From positions 1 to 7,134 of the forward strand of contig JAFYQA010000157.1 in assembly GCA_017547315.1 (NCBI GenBank): a stretch of 7,134 nt of DNA. The letters run 5' to 3'. A model generated the notes under the pieces. The model saw only the letters and a list, made by a program, of their open reading frames with translations. It was not told the DNA's origin and did no database searches. This document shows positions 1 through 7,078 of this stretch, in pieces. The translations under genes were made by a program, and so were the position numbers. Each line of letters begins with the position of its first letter. Positions within the stretch are counted from its first letter, which is position 1. This DNA is from Roseburia sp. (lineage in GTDB: Bacteria > Bacillota_A > Clostridia > Lachnospirales > Lachnospiraceae).

Positions 1-545
1 GCTAAACCATATCCAAGTCTTGCTCCATCCATGAAAAGATAAAGATTATTTGCCTTACATGCCTTATAAATCGCCTGCAATTCTGCTTTCTTATAAATCG
101 TTCCTACCTCTGTCGGATTGGAAATATACACCATCTTAGGCTGTACGATATGTTCAAAACTATCATCTGCAAAATGTGCCTTAGTATAGCGGTCGATCAT
201 CTCTGCAGTCAGCTTTCCATCCGGTGTATCAAGTACCAGACACTTGTGTCCACAAGCTTCTAACGCTCCTGTTTCGTGTACATTGATATGACCGGTATTC
301 GCAGTAATCACACCCTGATAATGCTTTAATGCAGAAGAAATCACTGTTACATTCGTCTGTGTGCCCCCTACTAAAAAATGAACATCCGCATTTGGTGCAC
401 CACATGCTGCCTTAATCAACTCTGCTGCATGTTTGCAATGTTCGTCCACACCATAACCCGGTGTCTGTTCCATATTCGTCTCTGCCAAACGTTCTAAAAT
501 CACCGGATGGCATCCTTCTGTATAGTCACTATTAAATCTAATCAT
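1..545 (-). CDS. ltaE: Low-specificity L-threonine aldolase-like PLP enzyme (3' end missing)
   Basis: Members of this family (beta-eliminating lyase / threonine aldolase, fold type I PLP enzymes) cleave L-threonine or L-allo-threonine to glycine and acetaldehyde in the cytoplasm. The window holds 181 complete codons, about half of the usual 340 or so residues. Visible family marks are the phosphate-binding loop GGTQTN at residues 60-65, the GHINVHETG segment at 85-93 (His86 aligns from memory with the PLP-stacking His of E. coli LtaE), the SNPTE turn near 142-146, and MDGARL at 172-177, whose Asp should hold the PLP ring nitrogen. The Schiff-base lysine lies beyond the left edge, so catalytic competence cannot be confirmed. 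I chose ATG 545 because GAGAGG (553-558) sits 7 bases upstream; an in-frame ATG at 560 would overlap that site. The gene lies 58 bases after the alpha-galactosidase stop, with no clear terminator or promoter between, so read-through is plausible. Another beta-eliminating lyase of this family is possible. Confidence 0.87.
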   Translation of the reverse strand, partial: MIRFNSDYTEGCHPVILERLAETNMEQTPGYGVDEHCKHAAELIKAACGAPNADVHFLVGGTQTNVTVISSALKHYQGVITANTGHINVHETGALEACGHKCLVLDTPDGKLTAEMIDRYTKAHFADDSFEHIVQPKMVYISNPTEVGTIYKKAELQAIYKACKANNLYLFMDGARLGYGL

Positions 546-552
546 TTCAAAT

Positions 553-558
553 CCTCTC
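553..558 (-). promoter_or_regulatory. Ribosome binding site of the threonine aldolase gene
   Basis: On the minus strand the sequence reads GAGAGG, 7 bases before ATG 545. It decides between two in-frame ATG codons (560 and 545). The upstream one is preceded only by AAGGA at too short a distance, so the downstream start is preferred. Confidence 0.6.
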
Positions 559-603
559 ATTCCTTAATATATTCCTTCACCACAAAATCCTATTATTCAT
601 ACC

Positions 604-3021
604 CTATTCATTTTCTTCCATAAAATAAATCCGCGAAGCAAAGTCCTGGAATGGTCTAATCTCACTATTATAACCAGTACCAGCAAAAGCCTGTTTTAAA
701 TGTACGCCGCCATACATTAACGCATCACCATATGCTGTACAATCCTCTTTTTCGCCATCCAACTTCACAATCTTAGCAATCAGATTATGTACAACAGAAT
801 CCTGCTTGATATGTACCGGTGCAATCATATTCACAAGACTTCCAAATTCTTTAATATTGTATTTTAAAGAACGATTCGTAAAACGATATTCTACTTCCTC
901 GTCCAAGCCTTTCGCCTTATAATAATCAAACTGCGTATTCGGTGCAACGAGTTTTTGCATTAAAAGTCCTACTGCTTTCTTCTGATCCGCTGATACGCAT
1001 GTCCATTCTGTCAGATTACCTACTCCACTAGTTAAAACACTCGCACTTCCACGACTGCCTCCTACTTTTAACGCATCACACATCGTTCTACCGCGATAGA
1101 AACAGCCGTACTGCAATACGCTTCTCCATTTTTTATATAAAGCAATCTGCGCTTTAATGGCTTCCATATCTTCCTTGCTCATCTCACAGAAATTACACTC
1201 GTAACCTAATACGCCAAAGGCTGCCACATTAAAACGTGTCTCAATCGGTGTCATTCGCAATGTCTGGTGGTTCGGACATGCCGACACATGAGCTGTCACC
1301 GTAGACATCGGATAACCGTAACTATAGCCAGTCTGAATCTCAGCACGACACATCGCATCAGTATCATCACTCGCCCAAATCTGTGGGAAATAACACAAAA
1401 TACCTAAGTCAAAACGATTACCACCGGAAGCACAGCCTTCAAATAAAATCTTCGGAAACTGCTCTGTCAACGTCTTCATCACACGATAAAGTCCCATCAC
1501 ATAACGATGTGCCACCTCTCCCTGACGTTCTGGCGGCAATTCTTTGGAATAATAATCCGATACAATACGATTCATATCCCACTTCACATAAGCAATGTTG
1601 GCAGAAGTAAACAAATCACTCATCACTTTGATGATATAATCCTGAACATCTTCTCTGCCAAAATCCAAAATACGCTGATTACGTCCTTCTGAATGTTCTT
1701 TTCCTGGGATATCCATCGCCCAGTCCGGATGTGCACGATAAAGGTCGCTGTTCACATTTACCATTTCCGGTTCTACCCAAATACCAAAATCAAGCCCCAG
1801 TGCGTTCACTTTTTGGCACAAACGTTTCACGCCACCCGGTAGTTTTTTCGTATTCACATACCAGTCACCTAACGAACTGGTATCATCATTTCGATTACCA
1901 AACCAGCCGTCATCCATAACGAAAAGTTCGATTCCTGCTTCTTTTCCTGCTTTTGCAAGATTTAATAACTTTCTTTCGTTAATACCAAAGTAAGCAGCCT
2001 CCCAGCTATTTAACAAAACCGGGCGCTCTTTCTTTTTCCAATAGCCTCTCACAATATGCTCATTTACAAACTGATGCATATGTTGGCTCATGCCATTATA
2101 TCCTTCGTGCGAATAAGTCATTACAGCTTCCGGTGCTTCAAAATAAGCCTCCGGTGCAATCTCAAAACAAAACGACTGCGGATTAATACCTGCCACAAAA
2201 CGAGTCTTATTATGAGAATTTACTTCCATTACTTCGTAATGATTACCACTATAAATCAGATTACAACCATAGCAGTCTCCGCTATCTTCTGTCGTATTCT
2301 CATGACTTAGCATCACGAACGGATTCGCTCTATTTGAAGAGATTCCTGCATAAGAACTATTCACATGTTTTCCAATATAAACCGGAGTATCCACACGGCG
2401 CATCTCTCTCGCCCATGCCCCGTTAAAAGTCGAAATCACATAATCTGCCGTCTCAAAATCAAGCTGTGTGCTCATAAGTCGGGTTAATTTTACCGTATTT
2501 TCACTCTGATTTAAGAAACGTGTACTTCTGGTAATCACATCACAGTCTGCATATACGTAATAATGCAATTCTAAGGCCAAATCCGCACTTTTATCCTTCA
2601 TAATAATACACAGATGCTCTACTTCATTTTTCTCATCATAAGAGCCTGGAAGCGTCTCATACGCCTCTTTTCCGGTATTAATCGCAAAACTATCATAGAC
2701 AAAGTCACAGGTATAGCTACCATCTGCATGAATCACTTCGATAAATGGCTCACGAATATCGCCTTTTCCGTAGGCAGACATCTCCAAACGCATATCTTCT
2801 AATGAAAAAGTTGTATGCCCCTTGCCGTAACTATTCGAACTTCCAGGTGGAAAAGCATGTTTTTCCACAAGTGCCGCAATACTTTCTTCCGTAATTGGCT
2901 CTCTCACCCTGATTTTTCGTCCATAGTACAAATGCTCTAAATGTCCCGACGGTAGCACATGAAATGCATATGTCGTATGGTCTGTCTGCAATATAAAAAT
3001 TTGATTATTCTGTAAAATCAT
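604..3021 (-). CDS. GH36 alpha-galactosidase, cytoplasmic
   Basis: This enzyme hydrolyses terminal alpha-1,6-linked galactose from melibiose, raffinose-type sugars or galactomannan fragments by a retaining mechanism. With the start at ATG 3021 the protein has 805 residues, unlike the roughly 730-750 of many bacterial GH36 enzymes but with the same plan: an N-terminal beta-sandwich (about 1-325), a (beta/alpha)8 barrel (about 330-700) and a C-terminal beta-domain. Barrel signatures are NSWEA (338-342), MDDGWFG (369-375; the two Asp bind galactose), KWDMNR (480-485) with nucleophile Asp482, GCASGG (529-534), and SDDTD (551-555) with acid/base Asp552. The 70-residue spacing between the two catalytic Asp equals that which I recall for Geobacillus AgaA/AgaB (478 and 548). 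There is no signal peptide or membrane segment. A GTG at 3045 would add eight residues, but ATG 3021 has the better ribosome binding site, and MILQNNQIF resembles family N-termini. It is probably co-transcribed with the GH2 gene 74 bases upstream. Family assignment is firm; the exact substrate is inferred. Confidence 0.96.
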   Translation of the reverse strand: MILQNNQIFILQTDHTTYAFHVLPSGHLEHLYYGRKIRVREPITEESIAALVEKHAFPPGSSNSYGKGHTTFSLEDMRLEMSAYGKGDIREPFIEVIHADGSYTCDFVYDSFAINTGKEAYETLPGSYDEKNEVEHLCIIMKDKSADLALELHYYVYADCDVITRSTRFLNQSENTVKLTRLMSTQLDFETADYVISTFNGAWAREMRRVDTPVYIGKHVNSSYAGISSNRANPFVMLSHENTTEDSGDCYGCNLIYSGNHYEVMEVNSHNKTRFVAGINPQSFCFEIAPEAYFEAPEAVMTYSHEGYNGMSQHMHQFVNEHIVRGYWKKKERPVLLNSWEAAYFGINERKLLNLAKAGKEAGIELFVMDDGWFGNRNDDTSSLGDWYVNTKKLPGGVKRLCQKVNALGLDFGIWVEPEMVNVNSDLYRAHPDWAMDIPGKEHSEGRNQRILDFGREDVQDYIIKVMSDLFTSANIAYVKWDMNRIVSDYYSKELPPERQGEVAHRYVMGLYRVMKTLTEQFPKILFEGCASGGNRFDLGILCYFPQIWASDDTDAMCRAEIQTGYSYGYPMSTVTAHVSACPNHQTLRMTPIETRFNVAAFGVLGYECNFCEMSKEDMEAIKAQIALYKKWRSVLQYGCFYRGRTMCDALKVGGSRGSASVLTSGVGNLTEWTCVSADQKKAVGLLMQKLVAPNTQFDYYKAKGLDEEVEYRFTNRSLKYNIKEFGSLVNMIAPVHIKQDSVVHNLIAKIVKLDGEKEDCTAYGDALMYGGVHLKQAFAGTGYNSEIRPFQDFASRIYFMEENE

Positions 3022-3028
3022 CCCTTTG

Positions 3029-3035
3029 TCCCCTT
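3029..3035 (-). promoter_or_regulatory. Ribosome binding site of the alpha-galactosidase gene
   Basis: AAGGGGA on the minus strand lies 7 bases before ATG 3021. The alternative GTG at 3045 has only GAGAAG, one base away, which is too close to work well. This favours the 805-residue product over the 813-residue one. Confidence 0.6.
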
Positions 3036-3095
3036 TTTTAAACACACTTCTCGTTATCTAAAATTCTAATCACACCAAGGTAACTTCCTAAAACA

Positions 3096-5495
3096 TCACT
3101 TTACTTCGATTTCAAAATTAATGGAAACTTCCTTGCCCAAACCATAGCGAATCAGTAATGTACCATCTCCACTCTTACCCGTGGTCTTTACATAAGTGCC
3201 GCCCATGCCTCCTTGCAATGACACCACTGATGGTCCAATTAATGTAATCTCACCCTTCGTTTCAAACGAAACCGGGTCATTATATACCGGAAGTACATTA
3301 CCATACTCATCCTTCGCCTGAATACGGATTAACGCCACATCGTAACTATTCTTCTCAACAAGTGTCGTATGGTCTGCTTCTGCGGTAAGCACGACTTCTG
3401 TCATTGGCTTTTTCCAAATGGTTTTATGAATCGTAGATCCATCGGTATCTACTGCTTCAAAACGGTATGTAGTCGCACTACCGCCCCAATCACCTACATA
3501 TTTGGTGTACAAAGGCATTACCGATGCAAAACTCATGCGGTAACGTAATATCAGCCACGCAGCTTTCAATAATGTTTTTTTCGGAAGACCTGCCATGCCA
3601 TATCTGGCATAGTCATTAAACAATTGTTTTAAATACGCTTCCTGCTGTGGCGGGAAACCTTCCTGCTTTAACGCATCTCCCAAATAGTCATCAATTAACA
3701 ACGGCCCATGCGAAAGGTTTCTGTACGGTGATTCTTCCCTGCTGTATTCCCTTAAGAAACGGTCATTTTTGTACATACGAACATGCGCTGCATTTGTAAA
3801 AATATACGTCTCACCACGATTACATCCCGGATGTTCTCCAATATCCATGGAAGAACTCAACTCCAGTACCGGAATATTCTCTTGCTGAGATGCATACACT
3901 GCCGCTGCCAGTTTCGCATTACGAAACATATCCATCACGCCATGATAACAAATACGATCGCCACTGCCAAAATCCTTATGCGTATTATAATCAAACATAC
4001 ACCAGCCAAAGCTTCCTGCAATATCCGATTCACCAGCTACCGCATCTAACACACGCACATGGCGAAGTGCATGCTCTACGCGATGTTCTTCACAATCAAA
4101 AGTCTTGGTCGGATACATGTGACCATTGTATTCGCTAATCAAATATGGTTTCTTCTTATCCGAGGTCACTACTTCCTTTTTATCGCACCCATGCGTTTTT
4201 CCATCATGCAAAAAGTCGTTATATGTATACACATCTTCTAACAAATGACTCTTTTTGATACAACGCACACCACCTGTTTGTCTAGAATCATCCAGTTTAT
4301 GTGCCATCTCATTCGTTCTAAGATAAAAAGCATCATCATCTACAGATTCATTAATGCGGACACCCCATAAAATAATCGATGTATGATTCCTGTACTGTAA
4401 TATCATATCCCGCACATTTTCTACTGCCTGATTTTTCCATTCATCATCACCGATATGCTGCCATCCCGGTATCTCTGTAAATACCAACAATCCCAGTTCA
4501 TCACATCGTTCCAAAAAATAATGCGACTGCGGATAGTGCGATGTTCTGACTGCATTTAATCCCAGTTCTTTTTTCAAAATATCAGCATCCAAGCGTTGCA
4601 TAGACTCCGGCATTGCATAGCCTACGTAAGGATAACTCTGATGACGGTTTAAACCACGAAGTTTTCGCTTCTTCTCATTCAAATAAAAACCATCTTCCCT
4701 AAACTCTGCCTTCCGGAAACCATATCGGTTGAAACTGATATCTAAGACATTACCACCACTAATCAATTCCGTCTTAATCTCATATAACACAGGATGTTCT
4801 GTATCCCAAAAGCGTACATCGGAAAGCGCATAACACAACGTAAGTGTCCCGTTGCCAATGCCGCATTCTCCTAGAACTTCCCACTCACCACTTTTTTTAT
4901 TTTTAACACTCTGTTTTACAAACAAGCCTAATTCTTCCTTGTTCACACTTACTTCTGTAATCAGCTCTGCCGTATGCTCCTTGAAAGAAAGAATATTGCT
5001 CTTAAAAAATAAATCAGCGAAATATACAGGCTCTTTGATATCCAGATAGACATCACGATAAATGCCTCCATAAGTCATATAGTCAATTACAAATCCAAAC
5101 GGTGGTATATTCAGATTCTCCCTGCTATCCACGCGGACCGTCAGCAAGTTTTTTTCTCCATAACGTAATTTTTCTGAAATATCTATCGTAAAAGCTGTAT
5201 AACCACAGTGATGACTGCCAATCTCTTCTCCATTCAGATATACCGTGCTATCATGCCCTATCGCATCAAATGTAAGCAGCACTGTCTTACCCTGCCATTC
5301 TTCGCCCGCAAAAAGGAATCTCTGGTAGCCAGAAACCATCTGATAAATCTGTTCATCAAAATAATGAAATGGTGTCTCTTTACAAGTATGAGGCAGGCGC
5401 ACCTGTTGCATCTGTGACACTGCTCCCATTTCCCCAATCAACTCATTTGTAAAAGTTTCTGTAAACATCCAGTTATCATTAATATACTGTCTCAT
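3096..5495 (-). CDS. GH2 beta-galactosidase-like glycoside hydrolase, cytoplasmic
   Basis: A retaining exo-beta-glycosidase of family GH2, 799 residues. Domains in order: sugar-binding jelly-roll (about 1-155, including the GGIYRDVYL strand at 143-151), immunoglobulin-like domain (about 155-262), TIM barrel (about 263-540), and a C-terminal part with two beta-sandwich regions. Barrel marks are GLNRHQ (281-286), the AVRTSHYPQ strand (315-323), WGVRINES (377-384) with Asn382 and acid/base Glu383, and LISEYNGH (452-459) with nucleophile Glu455. The last 90 residues have the VALIRIQAKDEYGN pattern (719-732) of the C-terminal Ig-like domain of GH2 enzymes. About 80 residues of mostly helical sequence (585-665) interrupt the preceding beta-domain. 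No signal peptide is seen, so the substrate must be imported. ATG 5495 has GGGGAG 6 bases upstream. It is the first gene after the promoter at 5552-5580 and precedes the alpha-galactosidase. Beta-galactosidase is the likeliest activity, but a related GH2 specificity such as beta-glucuronidase cannot be excluded by eye. Confidence 0.92.
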   Translation of the reverse strand: MRQYINDNWMFTETFTNELIGEMGAVSQMQQVRLPHTCKETPFHYFDEQIYQMVSGYQRFLFAGEEWQGKTVLLTFDAIGHDSTVYLNGEEIGSHHCGYTAFTIDISEKLRYGEKNLLTVRVDSRENLNIPPFGFVIDYMTYGGIYRDVYLDIKEPVYFADLFFKSNILSFKEHTAELITEVSVNKEELGLFVKQSVKNKKSGEWEVLGECGIGNGTLTLCYALSDVRFWDTEHPVLYEIKTELISGGNVLDISFNRYGFRKAEFREDGFYLNEKKRKLRGLNRHQSYPYVGYAMPESMQRLDADILKKELGLNAVRTSHYPQSHYFLERCDELGLLVFTEIPGWQHIGDDEWKNQAVENVRDMILQYRNHTSIILWGVRINESVDDDAFYLRTNEMAHKLDDSRQTGGVRCIKKSHLLEDVYTYNDFLHDGKTHGCDKKEVVTSDKKKPYLISEYNGHMYPTKTFDCEEHRVEHALRHVRVLDAVAGESDIAGSFGWCMFDYNTHKDFGSGDRICYHGVMDMFRNAKLAAAVYASQQENIPVLELSSSMDIGEHPGCNRGETYIFTNAAHVRMYKNDRFLREYSREESPYRNLSHGPLLIDDYLGDALKQEGFPPQQEAYLKQLFNDYARYGMAGLPKKTLLKAAWLILRYRMSFASVMPLYTKYVGDWGGSATTYRFEAVDTDGSTIHKTIWKKPMTEVVLTAEADHTTLVEKNSYDVALIRIQAKDEYGNVLPVYNDPVSFETKGEITLIGPSVVSLQGGMGGTYVKTTGKSGDGTLLIRYGLGKEVSINFEIEVK

Positions 5496-5501
5496 TTTAC
5501 A

Positions 5502-5507
5502 CTCCCC
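5502..5507 (-). promoter_or_regulatory. Ribosome binding site of the GH2 gene
   Basis: GGGGAG on the minus strand lies 6 bases before ATG 5495. It supports this start, which also begins where GH2 N-termini usually do (a short lead into the 'NDNWMF' strand). Confidence 0.65.
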
Positions 5508-5551
5508 GTCTCTATCCCATTACCCGGTTTAGACCAAAAACATCTATGCAC

Positions 5552-5580
5552 ATTGTATCATTTTACCGTCTTGTAAACAA
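5552..5580 (-). promoter_or_regulatory. Extended -10 promoter for the GH2-GH36 operon
   Basis: On the minus strand a -35 box TTGTTT (5575-5580; matches TTGACA at its first three bases) is followed by a 17-base spacer and a -10 box TACAAT (5552-5557; five of six to TATAAT). The spacer ends in TGA, giving the extended TGn element at 5558-5560. The expected transcription start is near 5545, leaving a leader of about 50 bases before the GH2 start. It is placed just behind the hydrogenase terminator, as expected for a separate transcription unit. This is the housekeeping-sigma consensus; usage is inferred. Confidence 0.65.
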
Positions 5581-5581
5581 G
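5570..5581. promoter_or_regulatory. Candidate operator: 12-base inverted repeat over the -35 box
   Basis: CTTGTAAACAAG has two perfect 5-base arms (CTTGT and ACAAG) around an AA centre. It covers the whole -35 hexamer of the GH2-GH36 promoter, a position where a bound repressor would block RNA polymerase. No regulator gene lies in the window. The site only partly resembles a catabolite-responsive element and lacks the central CG typical of LacI-family operators. Short inverted repeats occur by chance in AT-rich DNA, so this remains tentative. Confidence 0.3.
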
Positions 5582-5627
5582 GCAAAAAGGGCTTGGAGCA
5601 AAATTAATAATTTTACTCCAAGCCCTT
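5581..5627 (-). terminator. Strong intrinsic terminator of the hydrogenase gene
   Basis: Read on the minus strand, a perfect 12-base stem AAGGGCTTGGAG / CTCCAAGCCCTT (5616-5627 with 5587-5598) continues through a T-G wobble into a further 6-base AAAATT / AATTTT stem closed by a 3-base loop. The stem is followed by a T run (5584-5588, the first two bases being part of the stem). It begins only 3 bases after the hydrogenase stop. On the plus strand the tail is only a broken T-rich stretch, so it is mainly one-directional. Confidence 0.92.
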
Positions 5628-5630
5628 ATA

Positions 5631-7076
5631 TTATTTCAAAATAGAAACTGCATCACTAATGGTCTTTTCGTATGCTTCTTTGCCATACTTATCGACCTCA
5701 GCTTTATTCTTCTCACCGTGTGTCAGACATCCTGCACCTCCGATACAGCCGCCTACACATGCCATACCTTCGATGAAGTTTGCATTCAACACATTTTTGC
5801 TCTTCTTGAGAAGTGCCATACGGCATTCTTCAATTCCATCGCAGACTGTTCCATTTAACTCGAACTCGATGTTCTGCTCTTTGATAGCCTGTGCAACTGC
5901 ATCAGAAAGACCGCCGGAACGTGCAAAAATTCTACCAAAGTAAGATGCATTATCCAATACACTTTCTTCTAATGTTGCAAGGTCAATATCCTTACTATCA
6001 ATCAATGCCTGTAATTCTTCGAAAGTCATAACTGCATCTACATATGGTTTTGCATGGTCGAGCTGTGCTTCACCCTTCTTAGAAGTACATGGTCCAATAA
6101 ATACTACTTTTGCTTTCTCGTCTGTTTCTTTGATGTATTTTGCAAGTGCTACCATCGGAGAATCATTATGAGAAATAAATGGTTCTAACTCTGGGAATGC
6201 AGATTTAATATATCGTACAAACGCAGGACAGCAAGAACTTGTTAAGAATCCTTTTTCTGCTAATTCTTTTGATTCTTCTAATGCTACCATATCTGCACCA
6301 AGTGCAGCTTCTACTACGGTATGGAAACCAAGTTCTTTTAATCCGGTAATTACCTGACCTAATTTTGCATAATTAAACTGGCTGGAGATAGATGGTGCTA
6401 CAACCGCATACACTTTGTATTTGGTGTTGTCCTGACTTCTCTTAATAAGGTCAATTACATTCAATATGTATGATTTATCCATAACTGCACCGAATGGACA
6501 CTGGTATACACAAGCACCACACTGGATACATTTTTCGTTATCGATTGCTGCTACATTATCTTCACTAATTGTAATCGCCTTTACCTTGCAGGCATTCTGA
6601 CAAGGACGTTTACGGTTTACAATCGCAGAGTATGGACATACTTTTGCACACTGACCACATTCCACACATTTTGTTTTATCGATATGTGCTACATGGTTAT
6701 GGTCATAGGAAATGGCTCCACGTTTACATACATCTTCACAACGGTGAGCTAAACAGCCACGGCAAGAAGATGTTACTTCATAACCAGCAGCCGGACATTC
6801 ATCACAAGCAATATCTACGATCTCAATTACGTTTGGATTATGCTTATCACCACCAATTGCGATTTTAACGTATTCACCTAAAATAGCACGTTCTTTATAT
6901 ACACAACAACGCATAGTCGCTACTTTTCCAGGTACAATTGTCTTTGGAATATCTACCAAATTCTGGAGAAGTGTATCTTTCCACGCATGACGTGCAACTT
7001 CACGTAATACTTTATATTTCAAATACTGAACTTTGGTATCAAATTTTATCATTTGCTTTTTATCATCATTACCCAC
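5631..7076 (-). CDS. [FeFe] hydrogenase, group B type, with duplicated ferredoxin-like region
   Basis: A cytoplasmic 481-residue iron-only hydrogenase, expected to exchange electrons with ferredoxin and interconvert protons and H2. The H-cluster domain (about 220-450) has all three signatures in group B form: SCCPAF (281-286), GPCTSKKGE (328-336) and EGMACVGGC (436-444). Cubane ligands would be Cys283, Cys330, Cys440 and Cys444, with Cys282 as proton donor. Aligned from memory to C. pasteurianum CpI, Glu268, Glu271 and Ser302 match the proton relay. Ahead of this lie cysteines for several [4Fe-4S] clusters: C105/C108/C113/C117, C137/C140/C143/C147, C159/C163 and C183/C186/C189/C193, plus C57/C58 and C91/C94. 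After the last motif only about 30 residues remain, much shorter than the usual small-subunit-like tail. The start is GTG 7076, with GAGG 10 bases upstream inside the end of the preceding gene. ATG 7052 (residue 9) is the alternative but has only a weak AAAAAG site. Maturation genes hydEFG are not in the window. Confidence 0.93.
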   Translation of the reverse strand: MGNDDKKQMIKFDTKVQYLKYKVLREVARHAWKDTLLQNLVDIPKTIVPGKVATMRCCVYKERAILGEYVKIAIGGDKHNPNVIEIVDIACDECPAAGYEVTSSCRGCLAHRCEDVCKRGAISYDHNHVAHIDKTKCVECGQCAKVCPYSAIVNRKRPCQNACKVKAITISEDNVAAIDNEKCIQCGACVYQCPFGAVMDKSYILNVIDLIKRSQDNTKYKVYAVVAPSISSQFNYAKLGQVITGLKELGFHTVVEAALGADMVALEESKELAEKGFLTSSCCPAFVRYIKSAFPELEPFISHNDSPMVALAKYIKETDEKAKVVFIGPCTSKKGEAQLDHAKPYVDAVMTFEELQALIDSKDIDLATLEESVLDNASYFGRIFARSGGLSDAVAQAIKEQNIEFELNGTVCDGIEECRMALLKKSKNVLNANFIEGMACVGGCIGGAGCLTHGEKNKAEVDKYGKEAYEKTISDAVSILK

Positions 7077-7078
7077 TG

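Noticed and set aside
570..600. Possible promoter for the threonine aldolase (TATATT as -10)
   Set aside because: No acceptable -35 box lies 16-18 bases upstream and there is no extended -10 TG.
1383..2802. Several plus-strand open frames of 60-84 codons inside the alpha-galactosidase gene
   Set aside because: They are antisense to a well-supported GH36 coding region, have no ribosome binding sites or recognisable domains, and have compositions expected of shadow frames.
3022..3095. Possible terminator or attenuator between the GH2 and GH36 genes
   Set aside because: Only tiny pairings (such as AGG with CCT) are seen, with no stable stem followed by a T run.
3783..5417. Plus-strand open frames of 60-88 codons inside the GH2 gene
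   Set aside because: They are antisense shadows of a conserved enzyme with catalytic motifs, overlap one another in different frames, and resemble no protein family.
5526..5535. Imperfect inverted repeat GGTTTAGACC between promoter and ribosome binding site of the GH2 gene
   Set aside because: Only four of five base pairs match and the element is short, so it is compatible with chance.
5571..5584. Possible catabolite-responsive element (TGTAAACAAGGCAA-like)
   Set aside because: It lacks the central CG and mismatches most of the right half of the consensus; only the left half agrees.
5659..6868. Plus-strand open frames of 94 and 78 codons inside the hydrogenase gene
   Set aside because: They are antisense to cysteine motif regions; the His-rich translation of the second is simply the complement of the ferredoxin-like repeats.
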